From Taxillus chinensis (Eukaryota > Streptophyta > Magnoliopsida > Santalales > Loranthaceae), in NCBI GenBank assembly GCA_023512835.1, contig CM042088.1, positions 12,206,078 to 12,270,077 of the forward strand: DNA of 64,000 nt, written 5' to 3'. Shown here one piece after another: positions 21,048-33,190 of the stretch. The notes under the pieces were generated by a model. It was not told the DNA's origin and searched no databases. It was given only the letters and a program-made list of their open reading frames with translations. The first letter of the stretch is position 1, and every line of letters starts with the position of its first letter. The translations under genes were made by a program, and so were the position numbers.

Positions 21048-22600
21048 GGACCGATCGTCCTCGAACAGCTCAGGATGAAGAACCCGCATCTGGCTCTATT
21101 TCTCCCAAGTCTGCTCCTCCATGCCTTGGTGTCGCCATAACACCCGGACCAGTGGGATCGTCTTGCCCCGCAAGACCTGCTCCCGCCTGTCCAAAATCTG
21201 TGCCGGCATCTCAACAACTTCACCATCATCAGCCAAGTCTATCTCGCGATAGTCCAACACATGAGAAGGATCTGGGTGATACCCTCTCAACTGAGACACA
21301 TGAAATACATCATGTACTCGCACCAACTCCGGTGGCAAAGCTAATCGGTAAGCCATAAGCCACTGCGCCTACGGTGGCAATAATCTCAAATGGCCCCACA
21401 AAACGAGGGGAGAGTTTGGATCCACGCCCAAACCACCGATGCCCTCGACGCAGCGAAACCCACAAAAATACATGACCACCCACCTCAAACTGCAAAGGTC
21501 GACGCCTCTGATCCACGTAGGACTTCTGCCTACTCTGCGCTGTCAAAATACGTTGTTGAATCAGCTGCACAATCTTTGTGGTCTCTTGAACCATATCGGG
21601 ACTGAGAACCGCTGTCTCTCCCATCTGTGCCCAACACAAAGGTGATCTACAAGGCCGCCCATATAGCGTCTCATACGGAGTCATCCCAATCGTGGTCAGA
21701 TAACTGTTGTTGTAACAAAACTCCACCAAAGGAAGGTGAGTCTCCCAACAACCTCCAAAATCTAGGACACAGGCACGCAACATGTCCTCGAGTGTTTGAA
21801 TCGTCCGCTCCGACTGACCATCCATCTGCGGATGAAAGGCTGTACTCAGGTTTACCCTAGTACCCAAAGGTCACTGCAACTGTCTCCAAAACTAAGAGGT
21901 GAACCTAGCATCCCGTTCAGATACAATAGACAATGGGACTCCATGCAACCACACAATCACATCAAGATACCTCTGTCCCGAAGTCTTCACTGGGTCTATC
22001 TCCTGAATCGGAATAAAATGCGCCGATTTGGTTAATCGGTCCACAATAACCCATATAGTGTCGTGTCCCCTGAAACGAGGATGTCCAGTGACAAAATCCA
22101 TGGTTACGTGGCCCCATTTCTACTCTGGCACTGGCAATGACTACAACTCACCAGCTGATCTCAAGTGCTCTACCTTGACCTGCTAATAAGTCAAACACCT
22201 CCTCACATAATCAACAATGGCCTTCTTCAGGCCTGTCCACTAATACTGCCTCCTCACGGCATGGGACGTCTTGGTCCCACCAGGATGTACAGCTAATCGT
22301 GACTGGTGAAATTCCCGAAGAACCTCCTCCTGAAGAGAAGTGGGAACTATCAGTCTACCCCCATACTGCAGTACATGCTCTGCATCCTCAGTCCAATCAG
22401 AAGATGCCTGCCCTGTCTGAATCCTGTCCCTGATGACCTCACAATTAATGTCCCCCAACTGATCCTCTATCATCCGATGTTGCAACTCTGGGACTGCTAC
22501 AACAACACTGAGCATTCCTCGCCCATCACTGGTCACCATCTACAACCTCATCGTTGCCAACTGGTCCATCATCTCCCAATTTTAAATGACACAATGGGCC
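21046..22600 (-). pseudogene. pol: Element A integrase and chromodomain-like tail, broken
   Basis: Pieces in order: zinc-binding N part (VLREFHQSRLAVHPGG; 22240-22539, then a stop), catalytic core start (MDFVTGHPRFRGHDTIWVIVDRLTKSAHF, positions 21892-22101; SERDARFTS), core end (FHPQMDGQSERTIQTLEDMLRACV; 21310-21867) and tail ([37 protein letters not shown]; 21046-21356). At least four stops or shifts split it. PQMDGQSER has Met-Asp where relatives have Thr-Asn. The tail marks the Tekay lineage, as in C. The copy is inactive. Confidence 0.85.
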
Positions 22601-23760
22601 ACCATGGCCCTACTCTTCCTACTCAGAGCATCTGCCACCACATTACCCTTGCCAAGGGTATACAACATATCAAACTAAAACTACTACAAGTACTTCACCC
22701 ACCGCCTTTGCCTAAGGTTTAGGTCTCGCTAAAAAAAGATGTACTGCAAGCTCTTGTGGTCTGTATATACCACAAATTTCTCCCCAAGGAGATAATGCTG
22801 CCAGCTCTTTAAAGCAAAGATCACTACAGCCAACTCCAAATCATGCGTGGGATAGTTCTGCTCATGTGGTCTCAACTGCCTAGACCCATAAGAAATCACC
22901 TGCCGAGTCTGCATCAACACACAACCAAACCCCACCCTAGAGGCATCACAATACACCTCAAAAGGCACACCCTCCTTTGGAAAAATCAGGATAGGCGCTG
23001 AGGTCAATCGTGCCTTCAGCTCCATGAAAGCACTCTCACAAGTATCAGACCAAACAAAAGGAACTCCCTTCCTGGTCAAGTTCGTCATCGGAGCTGCCAA
23101 CCTAGAAAAATCCTCCATAAACCTCCAATAATAGCCTGCCAAACCAAGGAAGCTATGAACCTCAAACACATTCGTGGGCCTCTTCCACGACATAAACGCC
23201 TCGATCTTCGTAGGATCCACTGTGATACCCTCCGAAGATACCACATGTCCCAAGAAGTTCACCTGCTTTAACCAGAAGTCACGTTTTGTGAACTTTTGCG
23301 TACAATCGATGCTCTCGCAAGTTCTGCAACACAACCTGCAAATGCTCCTCATGCTCCCTCTTGGTCGCTGAATGGACCAAAATATCATCAATGAACACCA
23401 TAGCGAACATATCTAAATATAGAGCAAACACCTGGTTCATCAATCCCATAAACACTACTAGAGCATTTGTGAGCCCAAACAGCATCACAAGTCACTCATA
23501 ATGCTCATAACGACAACTGAACGCTATCTTAGGGATATCTGCCTCCCTAACCCTCAACTGATGGTATCCAGATCTCAAGTCTATCTTGGAAAACCATCTC
23601 GCACCTCGAAACTGATCGAACAGATCATCGATCCTTGCCAATGGATACCTGTTCTTCACAGTCACCTGGTTCAGCTTCCGGTAGTCTATACACAGCCGAA
23701 GCGAACCTTCTGCCTTCTTGGCGAACAACACTGGAGCACCCCATGGTGAGCTACTCCGCC
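22600..23760 (-). pseudogene. pol: Element A reverse transcriptase and RNase H, broken
   Basis: Frame 23492-23731 gives the RT start ([27 protein letters not shown], by position; [15 protein letters not shown]). Frame 23279-23488 gives the FIDDILVHS catalytic box, and 22729-23391 gives the thumb ([22 protein letters not shown]) and RNase H ([48 protein letters not shown]). Frames change near 23290 and 23490. The remaining RNase H end has stops. RT and RNase H would make the cDNA; this copy cannot. Confidence 0.86.
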
Positions 23761-23770
23761 TGATAAAGCC

Positions 23771-24440
23771 TCATGCCAATAGATCATCTATCTGCCTCTT
23801 GAGCTCTCTAAGCTCTGTAGGTGCCATCCGGTAGGCCACCAACCTAATAGGTGCTGTCCCCGACAACAACTCAATCGAAAACTCTACCTCCCTCACGGGT
23901 GGCAAACTGACCAAGTCCTCGGGAAACACATCCGGAAATTGATCTACAATGGATGGCAAAACAGCCTTCCCCTCTCTCCTCCTGTCAACCAACGTCAAGC
24001 TGGCTAACTGGTGGGTCACATCACCCCACCCATGCCTCAAAGGTCCCAACCTTCATGCCTCCTCAGTCCACTCACCCACAAAGACACCCTGCGTGCCCTC
24101 TGGCGTGAGGAACGTCATACGCTGTCAAAAACAATCAATCTTGGCCCCACGGAGACCAACCAAGTGTTACCTCACAAGCACGACAGGTTAACACCCCCAA
24201 GTGTTACCTCACAAGCACGACAGATACTCTCAAGTATCACAATTCCGCCCAAAGGTGAAGTAACCATCAGAGACTGATTAACTGTCTTCTGGTCTAACTC
24301 CAATCCAACCACCGTAGCATACGAAATAAAAGAATGGGTAAGACCAGTATCAATCAAAACTGAACAGATAGTATGAGAAATGATGATGGTACCTCTCACC
24401 ACTAAAGGTCCTGGTCCGGCCTCATCCACTGGCGGAACCT
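23771..24440 (-). pseudogene. pol: Element A protease region with deletion and 38-bp tandem duplication
   Basis: Frame 24172-24429 shows VVRGTIIISHTICSVLIDTGLTHSFISYA, with the DTG site kept. The usual middle with GMDWL is missing: the frame breaks after GGVNLSC. A tandem copy of CAAGTGTTACCTCACAAGCA (24161 and 24199, period 38) sits at the break. Frame 23771-24049 holds the linker to RT ([36 protein letters not shown]). So the protease lost part of its fold. Confidence 0.78.
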
Positions 24441-25424
24441 CTGCCTCTCTGCTAGTAAGGGCAAAAGTCCTCCCTCGTGGCCCACTACCACTAGCCTGGC
24501 CATTTGGGGCCTTGCCCTGTTGATCAACATGACCCTGTGCCTCCCGCTAGGGCTGTTGCACTGCAAGTCGCGTCTGCGTCCTTTGTGCCGGCGGCACCGA
24601 CCTCTGAGACGGAGCCCCACTCCTCTGTCCCTGCTCTCTCGGATGAGGGCCTACACTGCTGGTCGAGCTAAGGGTAACACATTCCCTAGCTCCATGCCCC
24701 ACCTTACCGCATCGATAACATGTCATCTTTTTTCTCGAGCAATCTCTCGATACATGCCCGATCAAACCACAACTCCAACAGGCACCTGGCCTCCTGCTGG
24801 CTGAACTCTCCCGAGGTCCCCCTGCCTAGCTGGAAACCCTTTGCACCTACCTCCTCTTAGGCTGAACTGCACTGCTCTCCCCACTCTGCCTCTTCCTGCT
24901 CGGACCCGCCATACCGCCTGGTCTCGGGGCTCTCGCTTGATCCTGACCTCGCTCAGTAATGAGTGCCTTGTCGACCGCCTCCCTATAGCTGGTCAACTGC
25001 ATTGGTTCCATCTTGTTTTTCAAAGATGGCCTCAAACCCTGAATAAAATCCTGCATCTTACGGGCTTCCTTCTCCCAAGCCTCAAGAGCAAACCGCCCTA
25101 AATTTGTGAAGGCTTGCAGATACTCACCCAACGTCCAGCTACCCTACTGAAGCTCATAATACTCTCTCTGTCGTGTATACCATAACGAGCTGAGAAAATA
25201 CTCCCCAAAGAAGCGCTCCACAAACTCTCTCCAGCTCATCTGACTGCCATGGACAGCTCTAGTGGACTCCCACCACCTACATGGGATACCCAACAAATAG
25301 TGCGTCGCCACTCGCACCCGCTCCTCATCTGGCACCCCAATCATCTCAAAGATGTCCTCTGTCCACCTAATCCAGTCCTCGACTGCCTCTGGCCGTAAAC
25401 CATCCTCAAAAGTCCAGGGTGCAT
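24441..25424 (-). pseudogene. gag: Element A gag, 3' two thirds, with zinc knuckle
   Basis: Frame 25144-25424 carries the Gag core (PEAVEDWIRWTEDIFEM, HYLLGIPCRWWESTR, WREFVERFFGEYFLSS), 24847-25131 continues (EYLQAFTNLGRFALEAWEKEA), and 24547-24765 has one CCHC knuckle, CYRCGKVGHGAREC, preceded by a half-knuckle MIGHVSRDC. Several TAG stops lie where Gln codons are expected. Element B cut the gene at 25424; the N-terminal part is at 36004-36349. Confidence 0.82.
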
Positions 25425-26191
25425 TGTCACGCCCCAATTTCCTCTCACTTGGAAATGAGGAGTAACTGCCCATGCCCGCACCCGAAGGGTCAAGGGGTTG
25501 GTGCAAGCACCTACAAAGGACTTATGTTACGGGTGCTGTCCCAAACCTGTACAACCAGGCTAACATGCCACGGGGCATGCTCCTGATCCCAAACCATGCA
25601 CACAAACATAGATTAAACAATAAACATATCTCAATCTATTACACCTCAAGAAGAGTTCCAAGTTTATTACAACTCAACTGGGAAAAACTCCCATCAAACC
25701 ACAATATATATAGTTTATAAACAATCCAAACCATAAAACATCGGTCCACAAAAACAATAAAAATAATAATAATTCTTTATCCTCAGTAGCCTACCACCAC
25801 AGCTCTTTCACCTACCGCCTGCTAGACCCTGCAAAAGAATAGTTTATAGGAGGGGTGAGCAAACCATAGCTCAGTAGGGTTCAAGTCTCCCCAGACCCGT
25901 CCCACTCTACAATATGCATGACAAGTGTATGCTTGTGCTCGTGTAGTGCCTAATGCTAAGCAGCACACATCACCCAGTAACACACCATTTACCTGAGCCC
26001 ACACTGGAGGGCAGAGGACACCCCGCCACCACGGCGACATGACATACCATATCCAGGCGAATGTTGCATGGTCACTAATGCAATATTTCCCACCCGAGTC
26101 AAATATGGCCATCACCTCCTCAGACGCCATACCTACCCTCAGGAATAGGTGCAGACTTAGCCCACCGTCATGAGTGCTACACCGAGACAAA
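25425..26191 (-). repeat. Element B 3' LTR remnant (767 bp)
   Basis: Nearly identical to 33627-34390 of the 5' LTR, then broken off within CTACACCGAGAC, where sequence of element H starts. A 141-codon frame over the junction is an artefact of the fusion. Confidence 0.88.
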
Positions 26192-27423
26192 AATCCATCA
26201 TCAGATTTTGGTTCAAATTTATTCCGGGTTTCTTTACCATTTATCAATATATAGCAACTACACCCAAAAGCCCTGAAATGTGATATTGAAGGCTTTCATC
26301 CTCTCCACATCTCATAGGGTGTTTTCATGGTAGATTTATTTATTAGAGTTCTGTTCTGAACATAGCAGGCAGTGGACACAGCTTCAGCCCATAGACTAAA
26401 AGGAAGCGTTGCCCCTACTAACATAGATCTGCCAGCCTCGACTAAAGTACGATTCTTGCGCTCAGCTACCCCATTTTGTTGTGGAGTTCTGGGCGCAGAG
26501 AAGTCGTGCTGAATGCCCTGTTCAGAACAATATGATCTCATATCTGAAAAATCAAATTCTGTACCATGATCACTCCTGATGCACTTTATGCTCAGTCCTT
26601 GTGAGTTGCTTATCCAGTTGAAGAGATCTATAAGATGCTCAAAAGTTTGATCCTTTGATTTCAGGCACATCACCCATGTGTATCTGGTGAAATCATCGAT
26701 AACCACAAGGGTATATCTCGCACCAGCCAGCGAAGGAACAGAAATAGGACCACAGAGGTCCATATGAAGAAGTTGTAAAGGAGCAGTTATTGAATTAATT
26801 GATTTGCTCTTAAAGCTGTGTTTGGTCTGTTTGCTGAGTTGGCATTCTCGACAGAGAGTGTCTCTGGAGTATTTGAGTTTAGGTAGACCAGTGACAAGAT
26901 CAAGTGATGCTAACTTAGACAGTGTCTTAAAGTTTAAATGTGCGCATCGCTTGTGCCATAGCCAACTATCTTCATCTGAAGCTTTAGTGAGGAAGCATAC
27001 AGGGTCAGAAGAATTATTTCTTAAGACCACTGAGTATATGTCCCCATCTCTTGTTCCAGATAACTTAACATCTCCGGATAAGTTTTCCCTTACTGTACAG
27101 GTATTGGACATAAAGGAAATAGTAAATCCTTTGTCACATAAATTACTAACACTTAGCAAATTATGCTTCAAACCCTCGATTAGTGCAACTCTAGTGATTG
27201 ATACACAGCCGTTGGTTAAAGTGCCATACCCGACAGTCTTACCTTTGCTGTTGTCACCATATGAAACGAATGGACCTCGTTTTTCATTAACTTCTACAAG
27301 CAGAGTCTGATCACCCGTCATATGTCCAGAGCATCCACTATCGAGGATCCACTTGCTTTGATTGATCTTTAACTTCAAGTGATCCGGCAGTACATTCCAG
27401 AGATGCTCCTGAAAGACAACAGT
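26192..27423 (-). pseudogene. pol: Element H protease and integrase (C-terminal part cut off)
   Basis: One frame from 27423 to TGA at about 26296 holds the protease site WILDSGCSGHMTG and the integrase: zinc region WHKRCAHLNF ... CRECQLSKQ, and a core with HMDLCGP, IRSDHGTEF and PQQNGVAERKN, so the acidic triad is complete. After CYVQNRTLINKSTMKTPYEM the frame meets a stop, then goes on with SISHFRAFGCSCYILINGKE-type sequence to the deletion break at 26192. In copia elements integrase precedes RT; RT is absent here. Confidence 0.88.
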
Positions 27424-29723
27424 TTACACTTTTGGTGCCCAAACTTGTTTCGGGCAGTTAGAAAGAACAGCAGTAATGTCAATAGTTTCGGATTTGACTT
27501 TGCTAGGACTTTTAGCTCTCCAAGTTGACTTTAATTTGTTAGTTTCAGCTGCTTCTTTTATTTGGGTTATCTTGGGAGAGACACTCCTTTGAGGTTTAGC
27601 TTTTGTTTTGCTCGAAGAACCCTTTTTATTGAACTGATCTTTATTGGTACGAATTTGATTACAAAGCCAGTTATCAGATAAACTCCAATATTCATAGTGA
27701 TAATGACCTATTTCCCTACAGATGAAATAGACACTATAATGCGGAGTACAAACAGGGGATACACGTCTCTTAGATTTTACAGACTTTCTACTCTGTTCCC
27801 TGTGGCCTAATCCATTGAGTTTGGGTGACGCGCTCTTGACCCTAAATGCGTCAGCCTTAGCCTTTCCTTTCTTTTTGGGTGCTACAGTTTTGGCTTTAAC
27901 TGCAGCAGCCTTCCCTTCATCATTAGTTACGGGTGCTACTGCTTCGGGAAGTGCGAATGACCTCAACTCCACAGTCATAAACTATGGTGCCACCTGAAAT
28001 GAAACCATCCAACGGTTTAGACGTACTAACAGGATATAAGTTGGTTAGTTTTGGAGTGAAATCCGGAGGACACTCAGTAGTTTGAGCATTGGAAGTTGAT
28101 AATTCTGAGCCTAGGCCAGGTTTGACTCGAACATTATCCGGATCAGTCCTAAATGAAGAGGCTATTTCCCCGGATTTAAGCCACTTGCGATTTATTTCCT
28201 TTTCCTGTTCTAGTTCATTCTCGAGTCTTTTTACAATAACATTTAGGCCTAAGAGATTGGTATTAAGCAGATGATTTTCAGCCCTTAGATCGTGATACCA
28301 AGCTTCTTTTCCTCTGAAGTCAGCTATGTCTTTTTCAAGTCTAGCAATAGTAAATTCAAGACGTTTATTCTGACTTTCCATATCTTTGTACATTTGAGTA
28401 ATTATTAGTCTCTCATTCTTTTCATGATCACGTTTAGTAACAAGAGATTCTATTTTACTCATGAGTTCAGAGATAGAAGGTACCTTAGTATTTGCCATGA
28501 GGCAAACATTCGGCTTAGGAGTTAGCTCATCATCCGAGGATTCCTCCTCTTTTTCCGAGCCACTGATGTACTTTGTCACGAACGCCTTCCTCTTGTTTTT
28601 GCTGTTGTCTGAGGTGGCACGTCAAGGAGTAACCTTGTCACTTTTCTCTGCCGTCTTAGGTTTGGATCTGCATTCCTTGGCCCAGTGACCGGGTTTCCCA
28701 CAGTTAAAGCATTCTTAGGAGCTCGACTCCGATCGTTCCTTCCTTCTGGATGATGAGGAGCCTCTTCTGAATCCTTTTCTGGTTTTCCGAAGGAATCGTT
28801 CAAAGGATTTAACAAAAAGAGCTATTTCCTCTTTTGCGTCTGAGTCAGAATTCTCTGACTCATCCGTATCATCCTCTTGATGATTACTGGAGCATTCCGT
28901 AGCTTTGAGGGCTACCCCTTTTTCTTTCCGAGCTATCTTCTCATCACGGTCAGTGTATCTGAATCTGACCTCATGAGTCCGAAGCTCTCCGTATATTTCC
29001 TCAAGGGCAGTAAACGGCCAGTTTTTGTCAGCTTGCATTTGGAGCTGCTTGGAGTAGTAGCGATCCGGCAAGGATCGAAAGAACTTGTCATTTATTTGAG
29101 ACTGAGTGTAGTTTTCATTGACAGTTTTTAGCTCTAGAATGAGCTTGCCAAATCTCCGATAGATGCTCTCAAGGGATTCGCCAGGTTTGTGATTGAAACT
29201 CTCAAAATTCTGTCTGAGAGCACATATCACATTTTGCATCTGGGACTGACTCCCCTCATAGAGGATTGTCGGTTTATCCCCGCACGACTTTTGCCGATGT
29301 GCAGCCCTGGACGTCCGTGAAAGCCTCGGAATCCAAAGACGATGTAACGTAAGCGTGGAACCTTTTCGCTAGCGCCCGCCAGGCTCTTTCATCGTTGGTA
29401 AGTTCGGCATCCGTCTTTGGCCTTCTAACTCCAAGTTCTCCGATAGTCATCGGAATTGGAATCTCCTGATGAAGACAGGGCCACATGAGATGGTCATGGC
29501 ATACCATGAACATCTTCATGCGAGCTTTCCACTGGGAGAAAAGCTCAGGTGTGAATTTGGGCGGTCTTGTCAGAGTAAAACCAGAACTCCGTGGTTGAGC
29601 AGTGGCGGCAGCAGCAGGTTGAGGTGGGTCGACATTTTCACTGCTGCTTCGATTCGGGATGGGCTCTTGTGCACCTCCGGAGTTAAGGTGAGTGTTGAAT
29701 AGCATCTCGCTTTCTTCGGCCAT
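27424..29723 (-). pseudogene. gag: Element H gag with zinc knuckle and coiled coil (shifts and stops)
   Basis: The start MAEESEMLF is at 29723. Frame 29274-29783 gives the N part (PPKFTPELFSQWKARMKMF), then a shift leads to 28715-29239 (ESLESIYRRFGKLILELK, DKFFRSLPDRYYSKQLQM) and an acidic tail. After a stop comes the CCHC knuckle CFNCGKPGHWAKEC (about 28665-28710). Next is a long coiled coil (LMSKIESLVTKRDHEKNERL, KRLENELEQEKEINRKWLKS; 27923-28579). The end (27424-27978) is Lys-rich with a damaged second knuckle (CTPHYSVYFICREIGHYHYEYW, positions about 27670-27735). Coiled-coil Gag is usual for Sireviruses. Confidence 0.82.
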
Positions 29724-29770
29724 TCTTGAGAGTGAAAGAGTGGGATCTCTACTTAGAACAAATAAAACTT

Positions 29771-29782
29771 GCTCTGATACCA
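29771..29782 (-). other. Element H primer-binding site
   Basis: GCTCTGATACCA is the complement of TGGTATCAGAGC, the initiator tRNA-Met primer site, two bases from the LTR end. Confidence 0.85.
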
Positions 29783-29784
29783 CT

Positions 29785-31135
29785 TGATGGTCCCTTGGAG
29801 CCTAGAGGGGGGTGAATAGGCTCTTATCCAAACTCTTTTTATTCTCTTATGACACAAATACTTATCTAGTTAAGTGATAGAATCATCGAGGAAGATAACC
29901 GAGATAGTGGAAGTATTTTGTTTTATTATCAAAAGATAAATACAACAAAATAGAAGCAAGACTCTTTTACACTCTGTTTACAAAAGGATTCACACTCTAG
30001 CCTATATTATCTCTTGAACTCTTGTGCATACAAAGATTGATTCAGGCTCGCTTACTCTCTTTTCACAAATGTACAAGTATGAATATTTATACAAATATTC
30101 CTAAGAGACACCCTTGGAACTTGTAGTTCCGGAATGCATTCAGCACTAACTATTCCTCGGTAATCTCTCTGCCTTGACTGCTGCGGTTTGTGGAGCTCAA
30201 GATCTTGGGCTTGAAGAGTATAAGTGCCTTTGTGAGTTCCCAAGTATAATTAAAGTTGTGTCCACATATCCGAGTGATCCACGTGTAAGATTCTTCAGGT
30301 TCTCAATGAGTTTGTCTTACATTGGGACACCACGAGCTGATAACTTTAAATGCGGTAAGTTGAAGTAGCATCTTCTTGGTCCGGTGTAATTTTCCTTACT
30401 CCGTTGCTAATGAAGCTCGGAACCTTACTCCGTGTCAGTGGTTGCTTACTCCGTATCTATTTGGTACTAAAATCCTTAGTCCATGTCAGCGCTTCCTTAC
30501 TCCACATGTAAGTTCCTTACTCCGTATGTAAGTTCCTTACTCCGTGCGAGTTTAAAGGATCGGATGGCTTACTCCATACTAGTGCATCCTTACTCTACAT
30601 GAGTGAGTGGTCCGGATTCCTTATTCCGCATCTAGTTTCCTTACTCCGTGCAAATAAAGACTTGGGTCCTTATTCCGCAATACTTCCTTACTCCGTATGT
30701 ATGAAAGACTCGGATGCCTTACTCCATGTCTTTTTTACTTTAGTTCGCTTGAGGAGAAGACTTAACTTTTTAACTCCATGTCAAACCTTTTACTTCGTGC
30801 GACCTTGTAGACCAAGACTCTTACTCCGCATCAGTTTGACTTAGTCCGTTTGAGGCATTAGGAACAGATTCCGTAATCCGTAGCTTTTAAGTTCTTAGTC
30901 CGCACGAATGTTCCTTATTCCGTATGTATTGGTGACTTGGTTATTTACCAAGTGTTTGATGACACTCACTCTTGTCCGGATCAGGATTATGTATCCTGTC
31001 CTTAGCTTTGCTCTCACGAGTGTATCTCCGGATTAATAACACATCTTCTGCAACGATCAAAAAAACACAAAAGATCTCAGATCAAATTACATAGGGCTTT
31101 ATCAGCATTATCCAAATTCTGGGCTTGATCCAACA
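29785..31135 (-). repeat. Element H 5' LTR (1351 bp)
   Basis: On the - strand it runs from TGTTGGATCAAG (31135) to GGGACCATCA (29785). It joins B's coding sequence directly at 31135/31136, where B's frame turns into LTR sequence. It carries the array at 30380-30930. Confidence 0.82.
30380..30930. repeat. CGGAGTAAGGA word array in the H LTR
   Basis: About 20 degenerate copies of TCCTTACTCCG (complement CGGAGTAAGGA), with spacers such as TATGTAAGT and GACTCGGATGC. LTR I (56160-56500), a gypsy LTR, has the same core. Confidence 0.85.
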
Positions 31136-33190
31136 AAGCTCCCGCAACTCGGCAGGTCCTATCCGGTATGCTACTTGTGAGATGGGTCCCACTCCTGGCA
31201 AAAGTTCAATTGTGAACTCAATACTTCTGTTTGGGGGCAATTCCAACAATTCCCCAGGAAACACATCCTGGAAATTTTCAACAACATCTGGCCACACCCT
31301 TTTCTCTAAGTTACCTTCCTCCTCAAAGGTTAGAGTGGCAAGTCTATGGGTAATATTACCCCATACCTCCCTTGTCGGTCCAGCTCTCCCAACATTCTTA
31401 TCCCATTCACCCACTAGGGTACAAGAAGATCCTGTGGGTGAAATAAACGACACTCGTCGTCTATAACAATCAATCTTAGCCTGGAAGGCCATTAACCAAT
31501 CCATCCCTAGAATCAAACTAAAAGTTCTCATGGGCATCACGTACAAATCAAATGAGAGCTCAACATCTCCTATCGTGAGCACACACTCACGACATACTTG
31601 GTAAATTGACTCCATACCTCCCATTGGTGACTCGACCCTCAAAGGTCGATCAGCCCTCACACAATCAAGTCCAAGGCTCTCAACCAAGGACTCTGCAATC
31701 AGGGAGCACGAAGCTCCAGTATCAAACAGTACAGCAACAATAGTGCGAGATATTAAAATAGTACCACGAACTACCGAAGGTCCAGCTCCACCTTCCTCGG
31801 AGGGTGATGGTAAGTCCTCCCTCTCAGCTAGTGTTGAGGTAAGTGCAAAAACCCTGCCCTGGCTTGCCCCACCACTTGCCTCTACTGCCTTTCCTTTAGT
31901 CCCCGCCTGGGGTCCACTTGGATGGCCCTCCGAACCTCCTTGTGGTAGCCTCTCCCCCTGTGGTCTGGTACAACTGGAACCAGCCTGACCGGCTTGCCAA
32001 GAACGTGCTAACCTCGGAGTTGGGGCTTGAAATTGGGTCCCACCCCTGCCTCCTTGTGTTAAACTCCCAACTCCCCGACTGTTTCCTCTACTGAAACACA
32101 CCGTACTGATGTGTCCTGTTTTCCCACAACTGTGACACTTCAGGTGTTGCTTGGGGCACTCACGTTTGACGTGCCCTAACTGGCCACAACAGGTACACCC
32201 GCTTGGGAAACTCCCAGCTGAGCCTCCCTGTCCTCTAAAATAACGGGATCTGGGTGGAGCCATTGAAGCTTGGCCCCTGTCCTTGGGAAGAGTCCCACTC
32301 CCAGGCTCAACCCTCTGTCTCTTGGTTTCCCCCTGCTTGTCACGCATACTCTGTCCCAGCCGCTCTTGATGAGCCTGTCTACCCTTTTCTAATCCTCTCT
32401 CCACAATCTTTGCTGTATCCACAACTTCAGCATAAGTCTTCAATCGCAGCATCTCTACCCTCTGCTTCAGGGCAGGTCTGAGTCCCATGGTAAACTTATG
32501 GGCCTTCAGGTCCTCCCTTGAGATTGCTTCTGGAGCAAACCGACTCAGCCCTCTAAAATCTCGCTCATACTCTGCCACCGTGCGCGATCCCTGCTTAAGA
32601 CTGCTGAACTCTTCCCGTTTCTGCCACCGCAACAACTCGGGGAAGAACTCCTCATGGAACAACTGGAGGAACTCATTCCAGGATATGGCCTCCATGTCCC
32701 GGCTTCCTGAAACGCTAAGCCACCATTCCAAAGCTTCCTCCTCCAACTGTCGGACTGCCAGCCTCACCTTGTCTTCCTCCTGGGGTCGGAAGAAGGAGAA
32801 TATATGCTCGATCTGTCGCAGCCAATGCTCTGCTGCTAAAGGTTCAGCTCCTCCCTTGAACCTTGGTGGGTGTTCCTTTCAGAACCGTGTCACCACATCT
32901 CCCTCTTCCCGCCTCACCGGCACTTTCTGCCTACGCGAAGGTCCTGCCTCACGGGGTGGAGAGGGTAGCGCTGTCTGTCGTGCCATCATCTCCTGACGTA
33001 CCTCATTTAGGATCTCCCCCCTGAGATCCTCACGCATTCCCTGCACGTTCTCACTTAAGGCCCAGACTTGGGCCATGATCCGCTCCAGGGGATCATCGCC
33101 CTCTACTCGCTGTTCTCTCTCCTGTCCAGCACGTGCAGAAGATTCATCTTCTACAGCTGGGGTAGCTCGGGTTACTCTCCTAGGAGGCAT
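31136..33190 (-). CDS. gag: Element B gag-protease ORF, one stop, cut by element H
   Basis: One frame from MPPRRVTRATPAVEDESS (33190) with a single TGA at 32879-32881 (CGA to TGA, F-R-K in relatives). It then runs through the Gag core (PPRFKGGAEP, LRWQKREEFSSLKQGSRTVA, position about 32640), two knuckles CTCCGQLGHVKREC and CHSCGKTGHISTVC, a Gly/Ser-rich linker, and the protease site VLFDTGASCSLIAES (intact DTG) with LILGMDWLMAFQAKIDCYRR. It ends in the linker to RT (FQDVFPGELLELPP, AYRIGPAELREL) exactly at 31136, where the H LTR begins; the last 20 codons to 31082 are LTR sequence. It is the best-kept gag-protease here. Gag would form the particle and the protease would cleave it. Confidence 0.88.

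Larger units (their letters stand above)
26192..31135 (-). mobile_element. Element H: Sirevirus-like Ty1/copia, 3' half deleted
   Basis: On the - strand it has a 5' LTR (29785-31135, TGTTGGATC...CCATCA), PBS TGGTATCAGAGC (29771-29782), gag, protease and integrase. The sequence stops inside the region after integrase (FEPKSDDGFL) at 26192. RT, RNase H and the 3' LTR are missing. The 5' flank is AAGCT (31136-31140) inside element B's RT start; the partner duplication is lost. The long coiled-coil gag and the AGGGGGGTGAATAGG block near the LTR end fit the Sirevirus lineage. Confidence 0.85.

Noticed and set aside
25822..26247. 141-codon frame on the - strand, and its 140-codon twin at 34024-34446
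   Set aside because: Both lie in the B LTR; the first runs over the B-H deletion junction. No known protein.
26804..27310. 168-codon frame on the + strand
   Set aside because: Antisense shadow of element H protease-integrase.
32487..32996. 169-codon frame on the + strand
   Set aside because: Antisense shadow of element B gag.
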